Shown here: positions 1 through 10,190 of the stretch, piece by piece
How positions within the stretch are numbered: position 1 is the stretch's first letter
Layout of the letters: each line of letters opens with the position of its first letter
Assembly: GCA_012845835.1 (NCBI GenBank)
Contig: JABAKD010000017.1
Span: 4,834,867-4,898,866 of the forward strand
DNA from: Undaria pinnatifida
Taxonomy: Eukaryota > Sar > Phaeophyceae > Laminariales > Alariaceae
Direction of reading: 5' to 3'
DNA: 64,000 nt
The notes under the pieces: generated by a model
Databases searched by the model: none
What the model was told of the DNA's origin: nothing
What the model saw: only the letters and a program-made list of their open reading frames with translations
Program-made: the position numbers and the translations under genes

Positions 1-107
1 AACCAACCTCAACTTTACCTACTCCCCGAAATATACGCATCTTTTCGTTTTTTTAAAGTCATATCGTTTTATGCCGTTGCTGCCGTTTTTTTCTGCCCAC
101 CTGTCAG

Positions 108-224
108 ACGAGACATGTTCCACGTACCAATGCCCGGACAACTACAGCCCCAAGAACGGGGCTGAGGACACGGTGTGCCACCCCCGCCGCGGGTGCCGCA
201 CTCGCGAGTGTTGCGTCAAGGATG
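108..224 (+). CDS. Cys-repeat gene 1, first exon in window (single repeat)
   Basis: Internal exon coding one cysteine-rich repeat of 39 codons with the spacing C-x4-C-x14-C-x5-C-x4-C-C. The intron acceptor is the pyrimidine-rich stretch ending in CAG at 105-107. The donor is GTGGGT at 225, giving phase 1 at both ends. Upstream exons lie outside the window, so the ATG at 71 is more likely intronic than a start. The protein is probably secreted and disulfide-rich, by analogy with other small six-cysteine repeats. I do not recognise a named family. The donor lies inside a 26-bp minisatellite (208-415), so the true exon end may vary. The frame stays open to 616 if the intron is retained. Confidence 0.75.
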
Positions 225-415
225 GTGGGTTTTGTGTTGCGTCAAGGATGGTGGGTTTTGTGTTGCGTCAAGGATGGTGGGTTTTGTGTTGCGTCAAGGA
301 TGGTGGGTTTTGTGTTGCGTCAAGGATGGTGGGTTTTGTGTTGCGTCAAGGACGGTGGGTTTTGTGTTGCGTCAAGGACGGTGGGTTTTGTGTTGCGTCA
401 AGGACGGTAGGTCTT
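208..415 (+). repeat. 26-bp minisatellite spanning the exon 1 splice donor, 8 units
   Basis: Eight contiguous 26-bp units begin at 208, 234, 260, 286, 312, 338, 364 and 390. Units 1-5 carry GGATGGTGGG, units 6-7 GGACGGTGGG, and unit 8 GGACGGTAGG with a diverged end. Each unit contains the last bases of the exon plus a GTRRGT donor, at 225, 251, 277, 303, 329, 355, 381 and 407. All three forward frames are open through the array. Because 26 leaves remainder 2 on division by 3, only donors 1, 4 and 7 keep the downstream frame. Confidence 0.93.
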
Positions 416-523
416 TATTGCATTACACACGGCGTAATGACGAGGCACATCAACCATGTCGTCGTTCGTGTTGTAGCGAAGCGCCACAACAGCAGTGACG
501 TAAACGAATGCAGCAATAAACTA

Positions 524-602
524 GGCTACGGTAAGGCGTGCCATTTCTTGGGGGGGGGGGATTTTTGCAGTGGCGCGATGTCAATTGCGCGAGTAACCCC
601 CC
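524..602 (+). mobile_element. MITE-like end fragment, intron 1
   Basis: The stretch begins GGCTACGGTA, passes through a G run at 550-560, then GCAGTGGCGCG, and ends near GCGCGAGTAACCCC. This matches the terminal part of the small element family seen complete at 34473-34733. No matching right end is visible nearby, so this is a fragment or a solo end inside an intron. Confidence 0.5.
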
Positions 603-734
603 TTGTTACGTTGTGATCTTGAAAGCTTAGGTGGGGTTTGAACTCGCATTGAACACCGACCGAAGAGTCAAGCTACACATACATGGCGAAATCAATCATA
701 ATTTTTTTTTGCTCGTGACATACGGAATGGCTTG

Positions 735-808
735 TGCAAGTGTCTCAAACCCGGTAGTCAGGACGAGGGTCTGCAAGTGTCTCAAACCCGGGAGTCAGGA
801 CGAGGGTC
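735..808 (+). repeat. 37-bp tandem duplication, 2 units
   Basis: Units 735-771 and 772-808 differ at one position (GGTAGTC versus GGGAGTC) and contain TCTCAAACCC, a string also found next to palindromes of the MITE-like family (for example near 28625). The duplication lies within intron 1 of the Cys-repeat gene. Confidence 0.85.
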
Positions 809-1095
809 TCTACTTTACCATAGCCTTGCTCAATGTTTCGAGTGCAAGTCAAGATGCGCGATCTTGCGTCGGATGCGTGCTTAAAAATATTTTCAAATCG
901 ATTTTTTCTTCACCGCCAGGACAAATTAGAAATGAAAACATGCAAAAACCATGTACCCTAATTGACACCTAGATGGAGTACGCAAACTTGCTGTTTTTTT
1001 TCTCCCCGAGTGTTTTCTTGTTTTTATAGTACCTTCATTTGAGAGCGTAGCAAATGTGCTTTACTCACTGCAACATTTTGTTTAAATTGCAACAG

Positions 1096-1209
1096 ACACA
1101 TACTGCGAGGACTACCACTGCCCGGTCAATTTCAGCCTTATTGACAACGCCGCGACCAGAAGATGCCGCCGCCGCGGATGCGACGACAGGCGCTGCTGCG
1201 TCGAGGATG
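1096..1209 (+). CDS. Cys-repeat gene 1, single-repeat exon
   Basis: This 38-codon exon runs from the acceptor CAG at 1093-1095 to the donor GTGAGA at 1210, phase 1 at both ends. It codes one repeat with spacing C-x4-C-x14-C-x4-C-x4-C-C, a conserved aromatic after CPVN, and Arg-rich residues before the final cysteine pair. Joined to the upstream exon it gives a GAC codon across the junction, so the frame is kept. The preceding intron is 871 bp and the following one 623 bp. Because the exon length is a multiple of 3, it could be skipped or duplicated without shifting the frame. Confidence 0.75.
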
Positions 1210-1832
1210 GTGAGACATGTTTCATAATTTGTTTATGAAAAACACACGATTCCATGTTTTAATAACTGCAACTCCTCGCCGATTTTGTGACCGACCAACG
1301 CCCACACCTTGGAGCCGGGTCTTGGTACATGTCCTGGTTTGGGTAAATTCACGTTTTGGCTCACCGACGAATATTCTTTCTTGGTTTAAGATGCACGCAC
1401 TCTGTTGGTTACTTCTTCACTCACACTAAAAATTTCCGTCCAAATTGCGTTGATACCATGAGATGAGAAATTCAAAATTCGCCTAAAAAAGCCGATTTTC
1501 TGCACAAAAGTGCGGGATTGTACAACCGGATGAAGACGGATGACATTTCGCGGAAAGGCCCAACCAGGTTCCTGGGAATCACTTTTTCTACATTTGTTTT
1601 TATTCAGTAATGTATGACTCATTTTGGAGATAAATGCTGCATTTTGACTCAAAACTACAACCTTCATATATTTGCCGTGTACGGGATTTGAATCAATGAT
1701 CAACGCGTAAGAAAGTGTTGAATTCGTTTTATGCTCGGGCAAAACATCAATGAACAGGGCGTTTCTACGGGTGTAAAATCTTTTGCGTAACCCGGTAAAC
1801 TGCGCCTTTCCGTGTACATGATGCAATACCAG

Positions 1833-2054
1833 ATATCGACACCTGCGATTCCATCGAGTGCTCCGAAGGCTACACGGCGATCGAGGACGCCGAAACCACC
1901 GAGTGCGACAACAACACGTGCAAGGAGTCGCAATGCTGCGAAAAGGTCTGCTCAAGCTTCTCATGCCCCCACCGCTACAGGTTGATCCACGATGCCGACA
2001 TCACCGTATGCGAAGGATCCGAGTGCACCCGCGACCAATGCTGCGAGAGCGACC
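1833..2054 (+). CDS. Cys-repeat gene 1, double-repeat exon
   Basis: A 74-codon exon between the acceptor CAG at 1830-1832 and the donor GTGAGC at 2055, phase 1-1. It codes two six-cysteine repeats in series, the first starting with CDSIEC and ending QCC, the second starting with CSSFSC and ending QCC, linked by only two residues (EK-V). It is more acidic than the single-repeat exons. The double unit resembles exon 2985-3209 and exons A and B near 45 kb, so the gene probably grew by copying both single and double units. No transmembrane segment is visible in the exon. Confidence 0.78.
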
Positions 2055-2587
2055 GTGAGCATATAATTGACCTGCGGTTTGCTTTATTAGTGCGTATCCT
2101 TGGGAGATCCACTTTATTTTGGTTTTGGGCCCCACTGGGTCATCCCACTTCAGAGGTTGCAGTTTTTGCGCCAGAAAGTCCCTCGGCGATTGAGTTCCTC
2201 ATGAGAGGAACTTGCCGTCAAAAACATTAGTTTTACACGAGTACACTGTTTTGTAGCACAAAAAGCATGGAAGCTTGATCCGGTTGTGTGAACGAATGCC
2301 ACCAAGTCATATTGTTTGGGTGAGGTATTGCCATCCTGCTGCAAGCCTTAGTTTGATGGCTAACCCTAACCCAATTTTTTTCGCGCGCTCCCTATTGAGG
2401 TTGCATGATGAGCGGGCTGCACTAGTTTCTTTCGCGCTTTACGACTGTTCTGCTTTATTCACGAATTTGCCCTTGGTTGCCGTTGTCGCGCTTACTACTC
2501 GGGTGTATCTCGCTGAGATAGGTACCAAACAACGTAGATGGTTTTCCAGTTTATGTCAAACAGTTTATGTCGAACGTTGGCCTCCAG

Positions 2588-2704
2588 GTGACGTGTGCTC
2601 TGACTACCAATGCCCGGAAAACTACAGCCACATTCCCAATGCCGACAACAAGACGTGCCACCCCAGACACGGATGCACGACAAGCCGCTGCTGCAAGGAG
2701 GACG
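2588..2704 (+). CDS. Cys-repeat gene 1, single-repeat exon
   Basis: A 39-codon exon with acceptor CCTCCAG ending at 2587 and donor GTGAGA at 2705, phase 1-1. The repeat starts CSDYQC and ends RCC. It is clearly closest to the exon at 108-224: both are 39 codons with the same C-x14-C spacing, CHP and a five-residue fourth spacer. This suggests a copy event of a single-repeat plus double-repeat exon pair. The intron on the left is 533 bp and on the right 280 bp, the shortest in the gene. Confidence 0.78.
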
Positions 2705-2984
2705 GTGAGAGATTATTACAAATATATGTAGTAGCCAATACTCCGAATGCATTTGCACTACATGGTGGTCGTCGCATATGCACGACATAGATGGCATATT
2801 GGCAGAACATTGTCGCATCGGAAGGCCTAATTACATCAACCTTGTAACAAGGCAGCTGCACGTCTTACGCGTTTTGTTCGGTACAAACTTCAAGTACCAA
2901 TACAAAATAGAGTCTGCTACTGCGCGTGACCTTGCCCTCTTCCCGACGCTGCCGTGCCATGCCGCGTGTACCACGGTGCCTCAG

Positions 2985-3209
2985 AAGAGACGAAGTACTG
3001 TGACTCCTTCATGTGTTGGGAGGGATACGCCTTGATCGAGGGCGCCTCCAGCACCGCGTGCGACGACAACAAGTGCGAGGAGTCCCAATGCTGCGACCTT
3101 GTCTGCTCGAGTTTCAACTGCCGCGGGCGCTACAGGCACATTGCACGTGCCGACACAACCGTGTGCGACGCCGATGGCTGCACCAGGCACCATTGCTGCA
3201 CTAAGAAAT
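2985..3209 (+). CDS. Cys-repeat gene 1, double-repeat exon
   Basis: A 75-codon exon with acceptor GCCTCAG ending at 2984 and donor GTAAGA at 3210, phase 1-1. It codes two repeats, CDSFMC to QCC and CSSFNC to HCC, matching exon 1833-2054 in layout. The second repeat is basic and His-rich at its end (TRHHCC). I find no further repeat exon until 44.7 kb, so the 3' end of this gene is not located. A terminal exon without the cysteine pattern could lie in the non-coding stretch that follows. Confidence 0.78.
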
Positions 3210-4388
3210 GTAAGACTTGTACGATATGTAATATAACCTCTTTCGCGTGGGTGGTTCACCCTCAATGCTGACGTTCGAAGACGTACACGCAGCGTGTTGC
3301 ACGTTTTTGAATGCCTCGTGAAACAAAATAACCAATAAACAACTAGTATCATTTTGGCCAGCCAGGTTCGCGTTGGTAGTGTGGATGCAAACGCTCCCCC
3401 AGTAGTTTAATGCACCCTGGAGTTAGTGGAGTAAAAAAGCTATTCTGCACAGGGATTCTTGGTTTTTGTACAGGAGTCGTTTTCATTAAATCAACATAAG
3501 CAAAAAAATCATGAATGACAAGAATAGACTATGACGTAACGTTATTTCCATCACGCCGAAACCATTCTGACATACGGACACAAGTTTGTTCAAACGCGCG
3601 GACAACGCCGTCTCTATTCAAATGTGGCTCTAATAGCGCGGCGTCATTGCGTTCAACGTGACAACGCCTGGTGATCCGTTTCGCCATGACCCCACCAGCA
3701 GTTCAACCTTTCACAAAAAATAATGTTAACGCGTTTGAAAATCTCGTCGCTTTCTGCAACATTTATGATCCATTTTGTTGCTTAACAGGGTAAAGGGCAC
3801 CAGTTATGCCCACTAAGCGACAATCGTCACGGGCCCCCAGCGTCATGGCAATTGACGGCAACGTCTACACACGAGGCTGTAAGCCCCCAAGAAAGGCCTT
3901 CGTCAAAGCTATCTCCTCTGGCGTCTACTATTAATACAACCTTACGTCCTGTAGCCCTCGAAAATTACGGTGGCGTTGAAAAGCGGCGAAGTCGCAATAT
4001 ATGCGGGTCAAGACCTGTTCTATGTAGTTATATATTATAAGACGCTGCCGTCATTGAGCAGCGCCAAGCATTAGATTGTATTTGTATTTATAAACGCCCC
4101 AGCCACGTCAGGTTGACCAACGACGTTCTGAGTGGTGCATGGTTTATAAATCCGGCGGAACGCTGCTGTTTTCCTCTCATCACCCTTTGAAACTTCGCAG
4201 AATAGCAGGTTGGGTGACCGCTAGCCCGAATCCGTCTATACGGTTGGGATCTTACACACCCGTAAGATCGTGCTCTTCTCTGTATCATTTTTTTTGGGGA
4301 GGGGAGGTTCCAAAGTTGGGTTTGGTATTTAGATTTTATGCTTGCGTTGGGGGCTGACAGATCCTTGGTGAAATGAGTCAAACGGCGT
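3210..4388. other. No recognisable gene
   Basis: AT-rich non-coding DNA after the last exon of Cys-repeat gene 1. Only short ORFs without codon bias or family similarity are present. It may hold an intron and the unseen terminal exon or 3' UTR. Confidence 0.4.
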
Positions 4389-4950
4389 CAACAATAGAGG
4401 ATCAGAGGCATTAGCGACCGTAGCAATAATCCCAGGTTGTCTATTTTTATCGCCCTCTTCGGCCATATATGCATTTTTGTCATCGAAAAAATAGTTTGGA
4501 ATTTGTAGTAAAGAGTCTGCTCTGCGGTGCATACTTGACATATAATCAGCGAGGTCGTTGATCTTGGAGTAACGGCGGGGTTGGGTCATGACACTTAGTT
4601 TCGGCTGAGCCAGATGTTTTGATAGACCTCAGGCCGGAGAGTACCAATTCGAAGCGAGGCGCATGATCTCAACAATAGAGGACCAGAGGCATTTGCGAAG
4701 CGTTCAATGACCCCAGGACAAGTGTCATATTTTAAGCGCCCTCTTCGAGCCACATCTGCATTTTTGTAGCAGTAAAAAGTATTTGCTTGGTTGTGGTACG
4801 TACAGACATATTCAGGCTATTCTACAGGGTCGTCGATCTTGGAGAAACATGGTCGTGTTATGACTTCAGTTTTACATGGCAAAGCCATACGTTCTATAAC
4901 AGTAGCCCTCAGGCCGGAGAGTGTCGAACCAATTCAAATTGAGGCACAAC
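4389..4950 (+). repeat. Diverged 281-bp tandem duplication
   Basis: The marker CAACAATAGAGGA occurs at 4389 and 4670, and CCTCAGGCCGGAGAG at 4627 and 4907, giving a period of 280-281 bp. Shared strings in the same order include GCCCTCTTCG, GCATTTTTGT and TCGATCTTGGAG or its near match. The copies have many substitutions and indels, so the duplication is old. Confidence 0.8.
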
Positions 4951-5632
4951 AAGACGACGAGTAATCACGCGTTGCCGCCACATAAGCTATATAATGAAAG
5001 AAATGCGAGTGTCGAAACAAGTTATTGATCACGTGGGCCTGCAGGTCGTAAGGGCTTTGGACCGGATCGTACCCCGACCGATTGCAGAGATGTGATCAAC
5101 GTGACAGTACACTATATCCAACCACAGATATGTGTGTGCTTTAGCTTCAGGTCAAAACGTGTCTTACAACTTCCGAATCCTTTTCAGAGGCACGGGTGTT
5201 GGTGTGGATTATTTGCGCACGAGAACGTCTCAAACGAATCACGAACCCAAGAGGGGCGCACGGTGTAGTGTTTCGTGAACGATAAAAAGAAAGACGTTGA
5301 CGCACGCTACGATAAAATAATCATTGTTTAGTTGATGTATTGAACAAACCGACCAGGACCCATGAACTCAATAGTTCGCAAAACCCAAAACCATAAGTTT
5401 TTTCATGTTCTCAACGAGGATATTATATTCTAACTTACATTTTCGTCATATTGTTGAGACTCGAGTACTTCAAGCTACACCCATAACAACACATGTGAAG
5501 CATACCTGTCATCGAGAAGCATGACCCGACTTTTGCGTGGGGTCCCGTCAATACGGACGGATTATTTCGGAGTTTTCCCTATACTGCATGTGGGCAGTAG
5601 TTGATAGTGAATATATATATATTATATAATTA
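4951..5632. other. No recognisable gene
   Basis: AT-rich, no ORF of note. Ends in an ATATAT tract at 5612-5628 directly before the head of the long poly-C composite repeat. Confidence 0.4.
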
Positions 5633-7256
5633 TGCCAAGCGAAGTATAACTAACGAAGTAAGGTAATTGAGCGCGTGAACACTAAGCGTTTCATTTAACA
5701 CACTTATCGCATTTCTCTCCTTCGTGCTTAATCTTGGTGACATTGCATGACCCCATCACCTCGCCTGTTTCAATTGGCACACTATGTATTTATTTCTTGT
5801 AAAATTAGCGATGTCAGAAAATGATGGTACCTACGTACATTATTGTACCTTTCAATTGAAATCGTCTTTCTTTCGATCCATGTACAAAAACAAGTTATGA
5901 AGCTTTTAACACGTTGTTTACTACACCCAAAAGCTGGGTTGCATACTGCAGGTATCATCAAACCTTCTAGAATAATAAACATTTCCAAGCGGGTGATACA
6001 ACGGCGTGCCTTCATGCTACAACCGTCAGATTCTTCCCCTTTAAGGGTTTATAGTTTCCGCGCATAAAATGAAATTGCCCCTCCCCGTGATCCCTCTTGT
6101 TCAAACGCCCTACCTAAAATCAAAATCTACCAAAGTTAACACTGTCAGCAGCTGATATCATCTCCATATTATCCTTCGAGCCATCCATGCCGTAGCTCCA
6201 ACTCATCTCCGCCCTCCTCCCCCCCTCCCTTTTGTTCCCCGCCGAGTTAGCTCAAACGCTCCATTTTCAATCGAAATCGACCACAGAAATAAGTGCTTCT
6301 ACGCAATTGATAAAACGTCATTATCTTTCCAGCCATCCGTGACGTAGCTTTTCATTCATCCCCCTCCTTCCCCACACCCCGCACGATCGCCTAGACCTAG
6401 CACCGCGCGTATCGCAAGCTCCTACATATATGATTAATACGCACGATCCCATTATCACATACACTGCTGCCAAGACGAGTTTCGACCAAATACTTGATCT
6501 CATAGCTGGAGGGTATATTAATATAATATATGACGTAAACCTCTTGAAAACCCTCCCCCCCCGCCCCTCCCCTTTTTTTCCCTCGCTCTCTATTGCTCAG
6601 ACGCCCACCTAATATCGAATTCCGCTAGAGTAATAAACACTTCCACGCCCGGGATATAACCTCATTATCTTTTTAGAGCCGTCCATGCCGCTGCTGCAAT
6701 TCACACCCCCCCGCCCCCAACGCCCCCCTCTTCCCCACCCACCGCACAATCGCCTAGACCTAGCGCCACGCGAATAGCAAACCCCTTCATTTATTCAACC
6801 GAGAGTTCCCCCCCCCCGCCCCCCCACAAGAACGATGTATAATTTCCACAGACACTAAGCCGCCCCGCCCCGCCTGTCCACCCCCCCCCCGCCCCCCCGC
6901 CCCCCTTTTGATCAAAACCAGGCCCCCACGTCCTTAAAATACCGCCCTCCCCTCACAGGATATTCGACCTACAGGGTTCACTTGATAAACTGATGCATTT
7001 TCTTCCACAGCTGTCAGATTTTGTCCCCCTCAGAAACGGGGTTTATAGTTTCCGCGCACACACTACCTAACATCACCTTCTTGACCCTGATAGCTACACT
7101 GTAGTTGTAAGGGGATTCGCTGACCTATATCTTTAATGAGGACACGCAACCCGTAATACGCGCGATCGGAGTATCACACACAGCTTGCAAAGATGAGTTT
7201 CGACAAAATATTTGATCTCACAGCTGGAGTGTATTTTGTTTTTTTTGGTAATATAT
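5633..7256 (+). repeat. Long poly-C composite repeat, copy I
   Basis: The head GCCAAGCGAAGTAT followed by TAATTGAGCGCGTG matches the head at 57149 and, inverted, near 39850. The body alternates unique blocks (such as TCGCCTAGACCTAGCAC) with runs of C, and blocks containing GTCAGATTTTGTCCCC and TATAGTTTCCGCGCAC. The tail is the family's conserved 3' end, CAGCTGGAGTGTATTTT, near 7225-7242, followed by a T/A-rich tract. An internal diverged tail occurs near 6498-6525. No protein is coded; small ORFs in it are chance. Confidence 0.85.
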
Positions 7257-8189
7257 GTACAAGCGCGAACAACACTCAGTGTCTATGCAAGCGCATGAAG
7301 TTGTAGCATTAAGCGCTACGAATCGCGTGTCAAATTGCCGGCTCAAAATTCGTAAAATTGGTGCTTCGGGAAAAACATGTTTTGTGTCTCTCATCGTAGA
7401 AATCTTGTAAAATATTTGTTTGGATCGGAGGCGTTCTACGGTAGCCCCTCAAAAAACCATTGCAACGAAGTCGCCGGTTAAAAAGCGACTTTCCCGGCGT
7501 ATCTCCTGGAATACATCGTAGCTCGACCCCCCGATGTCATCGATCGGTTATTGGACGGCTTTCGACGAATAAGTCATCGTCTGCCCGACATATCTCTTGA
7601 CAAAAATATAATATATACAGTTGAACAATTTATTAGGGTATCGATCGTTTCCTCGTGCCTCAAAGAACGCTCACATCAACTTTCAGCGGCATACACAGTG
7701 CATCGTTTTTGGGTTTCGTATAGCCATTGGTATCGATATATCTTACGTAGTTACGGGGTTTGGTTTATTTGAATTCTTTGACGAGAAATACAACTAATTG
7801 AAAAAAATATATAACTCCAACGAGCGCGCGACAGACACAGCACAGGTTCAAAATCTGGAATCCAAAAAATCTCAAACAACTCCTAAAACACCTATTATTG
7901 AGTGAATAAAGATTTGAAGGAATCCGGGTGTGGACCAGCTCCTACCACAAAGTTGTGTGCACAACGATCGAAAATATGATTTGACCGAAAATATGATTTT
8001 AACCCATAATATTTGCGTTCTGATGGAATACGGTAAATGGTACGCAATACGCTACAACCAATCGTCATGCAATGTATATGATTCCATAACACGTATTGTG
8101 TGGCCGTATGCTTTCGACATAAACTTACTATCTTGTGCGCGAACGTGGGAGATACCTGTGTGTGGCTGTTGGTCAACTGATGTCACCTT
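7257..8189. other. Non-coding; contains diverged dispersed repeat
   Basis: No gene seen. The stretch around 7430-7560 (GTTCTACGGT, then GCAACGAAGTCGCC, then GATGTCATCGATCG) has a diverged counterpart at about 21490-21600, suggesting an old dispersed element of a few hundred bases. Confidence 0.45.
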
Positions 8190-8400
8190 GCGCAGGAAAG
8201 AGGTGTTTATGGAGGCGTGGAAGGGATTCTGATTTAACAGAAGACCTTTTGTCCACGGTCTCGCGAGACGGAAAAATAGGATAGCCAGACAGCGAAGAAA
8301 GGCTTTCGCGCTTGACAGGGACAGTTGCCTGGGGCACAGGGGAGCGACAGCGCGTAGCACCGTAGGGTTGAAAGGAGTCAAGTAGGGTGCCCACAAGAAT
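8190..8400 (+). repeat. Left flanking direct repeat of the DIRS-like element
   Basis: About 210 bp resemble 14640-14855 in the same orientation. Shared strings in order are GGAGGCGTGGAAGG, ATTCTGAT, GATAGCCAGA and CACCGTAGGGTTGAAAGGA. The repeats flank the gag-to-recombinase region, as expected for the split direct repeats of some tyrosine-recombinase retroelements or for long terminal repeats. Identity is around four fifths by eye, so the copy is old. Confidence 0.65.
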
Positions 8401-8515
8401 TGATCGACTTTCAGCATAGGGAACGCCAACTCCGGCGAGCCAATCGGCGAGGGACACAGGCATATCAGCAAGCAGACCTCTACCCGGCAGGAGGCGGCGT
8501 CCACAGAATGGGGTC

Positions 8516-8744
8516 CGCGACGAAAGACAAACTACAGCAGGCTACGGTCAGGGATGGCGTAACGGTGAACGCTAAGCAGGTGGCCAACCTTCCCACCATT
8601 CTACGTGCCCTCATGAAGACCCTAGAGTACGGGATGGAGGGTGCTCGGCCCGTATGCTGGCCGAGGGTCGTTACGTTGCGCTTAGAGTTCGAGCAGGTGC
8701 AGAACTGGTTCGAGCAGGTGCAGAACTGGTCGAGGTGTATGTAG
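8516..8744 (+). pseudogene. Gag-position ORF fragment of DIRS-like element
   Basis: An open frame from an ATG at 8516 ends at 8744 after 75 codons, just inside the left flanking repeat. It sits where the first ORF of DIRS-like elements lies, upstream of RT. I recognise no domain in it, so gag is inferred from position only. A perfect 21-bp (7-residue) tandem duplication at 8688-8729 lies close to its end. Continuation of this gene is broken by stops and frame changes up to about 9.5 kb. Confidence 0.4.
8688..8729 (+). repeat. Perfect 21-bp tandem duplication
   Basis: Two identical copies, 8688-8708 and 8709-8729, add seven residues (FEQVQNW twice) in frame to the gag-position ORF. Confidence 0.9.
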
Positions 8745-9147
8745 ATCGCCAAATCAATACCTTGGCGGACACTCGGTATAGATTCGACAGCTACTGCGGT
8801 CAAACATTACCGTCGGTCTGCACGAAGGCATGAAAGCGCCTGCGGCGCAGGCAGACGAACTTTACATGAAGCACGACAACGTTGCGCCAGCCACTAGAAC
8901 AGTGGATTCCGTGGTCACCCCCATCTTCGAAAACTTGATATTGGCGGAGGAGGGCGACGAGTCTAGCCTTGCAAAGGCCTGAGCACGTTGAAGGCGGAAT
9001 GCAGCAGTCGCGAGTGGGGTAAACATGAGGCGAGCACGACGCAATGGTAGGCAGCGGGCAGCGCCGGACCAGGGCCGAGCGGGGGGTGGCGGGGGGGGGG
9101 TCACTCCCTTCAAGCCCTGATAGCATCACTCGTAGACGCCTGCAGGG

Positions 9148-9497
9148 ATGTGTAGCTACTCGTGGCGTGGGAGGCCAAACCGATCATTTGCACACCGCTT
9201 GGGCACCGGGACAGCCACACAGCAGCAGCAGCAGCAGCAGCAGCAGCCGCAAGTGTCGCCGCCTCCGCCACCCCCACCGCCGCCGCCACCGCAGCAGGCG
9301 CAACAGGCAGCGGCAACATGGGCTGGGGGGGCGAGAAGGGGCGGAGTGTGAGGCTCGCGGCCGAATGCCGTACGCTTTATCAGGAATCCCGTGGCCGCTC
9401 CCAGAAGGGGTGGGGTAATGTGTACAGGCGGCAAGAACTGACAGCACGGGCTCTGCCGTCAGGCAGGGCCGACCGAGGGGGAGGGAGGGGCGGATGA
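9148..9497 (+). pseudogene. Low-complexity gag-region ORFs (poly-Q/poly-P/poly-A by frame)
   Basis: Overlapping open frames here are dominated by low-complexity sequence. A CAG run at about 9222-9246 and a CCG/CCA-rich run at 9257-9295 read as poly-Gln then poly-Pro in one frame, and poly-Ala or poly-Ser in the others. The best-looking frame (9162-9497) continues into a Gly/Arg-rich end. This lies between the gag-position ORF and the 93-bp repeats of the decayed DIRS-like element, so it is probably part of the same first ORF, interrupted by frameshifts. No motif identifies a function. Confidence 0.35.
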
Positions 9498-9787
9498 AGC
9501 GAGGAGTATCTTCGCAGACGCCGAAAAGTCCGTGGGACTTCGCAATGCACCTGAGCCCGGGTCGGCGTTGCCGGCCTTGAAAAAAGTAAGAATCAGTTGT
9601 CAAGAGTCAAAAGCAGTACAGTACACAGCAGAAAGCCTGAGGCAGGGGCTGGGCAGCCGCCGCAAAGGCAGGAAGAAAAACGAATTACAGAAGTAGTCTC
9701 GGGTCGCTCAATCGTTCCACTCAAGCAGTCAGAACCCGCATGCCTCCAAGCAGCAAGTCATATTTGTCCAACAATCGAATTTGCCGG

Positions 9788-10190
9788 TAGCCCCAGTGAA
9801 AGAATGTTCAGAACAGCGGGTTTTGCGTAATCAGAGACGAAGGTTGCTTTATTTTGCAGACCGAATAGACATCGGTGGGGCGGAACTTTCACACCGCAAC
9901 ACAGAACAGCAGGAGTTGTGTGAGCAGAGACGATAGTTTTCAATATTTCACGACCCGATTAGTTTTCGGTGGTGCGGAACTCTCACACCTCAGCACAGAA
10001 CAACAGGCGTTTTGTGAGCAGAGACAAAGGTTTCCTTATTTCACAAACCGATTAGTTTTCGGTGGTGCGGAACTCTCACACCACAGTACAGAGAACGCGG
10101 CCGTGTTTGAGCAGAGACGAAGGTTACCATATATCGGCAACCGACCAGTTGTCGGCGGTGCGGAACTCTCAGAGCCAAGCACAGATCGGC
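9788..10190 (+). repeat. 93-bp coding-type minisatellite, about 4-5 units
   Basis: The marker CGGAAC occurs at 9881, 9975, 10068 and 10161, giving spacings of 94, 93 and 93 bp. A more degenerate unit precedes the first. Because 93 is 31 codons, later units keep one frame in an open reading frame (9875-10312) and encode a peptide repeat with FGGAELSH and EQRxRFPYF blocks. The 94-bp spacing marks a 1-bp frameshift between the first two units. It lies between the gag-position ORFs and RT of the DIRS-like element. Confidence 0.88.

Noticed and set aside
71..107. ATG at 71 as the start of the Cys-repeat gene
   Set aside because: The stretch is pyrimidine-rich and ends in a good CAG acceptor in phase with the other introns, so it reads as intron end.
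208..415. CRISPR array
   Set aside because: The 26-bp units are contiguous without spacers and the setting is eukaryotic.
9222..9295. Functional poly-Gln/poly-Pro protein
   Set aside because: The low-complexity run lies in a decayed retroelement and is open in several frames; no frame extends into a recognised domain.
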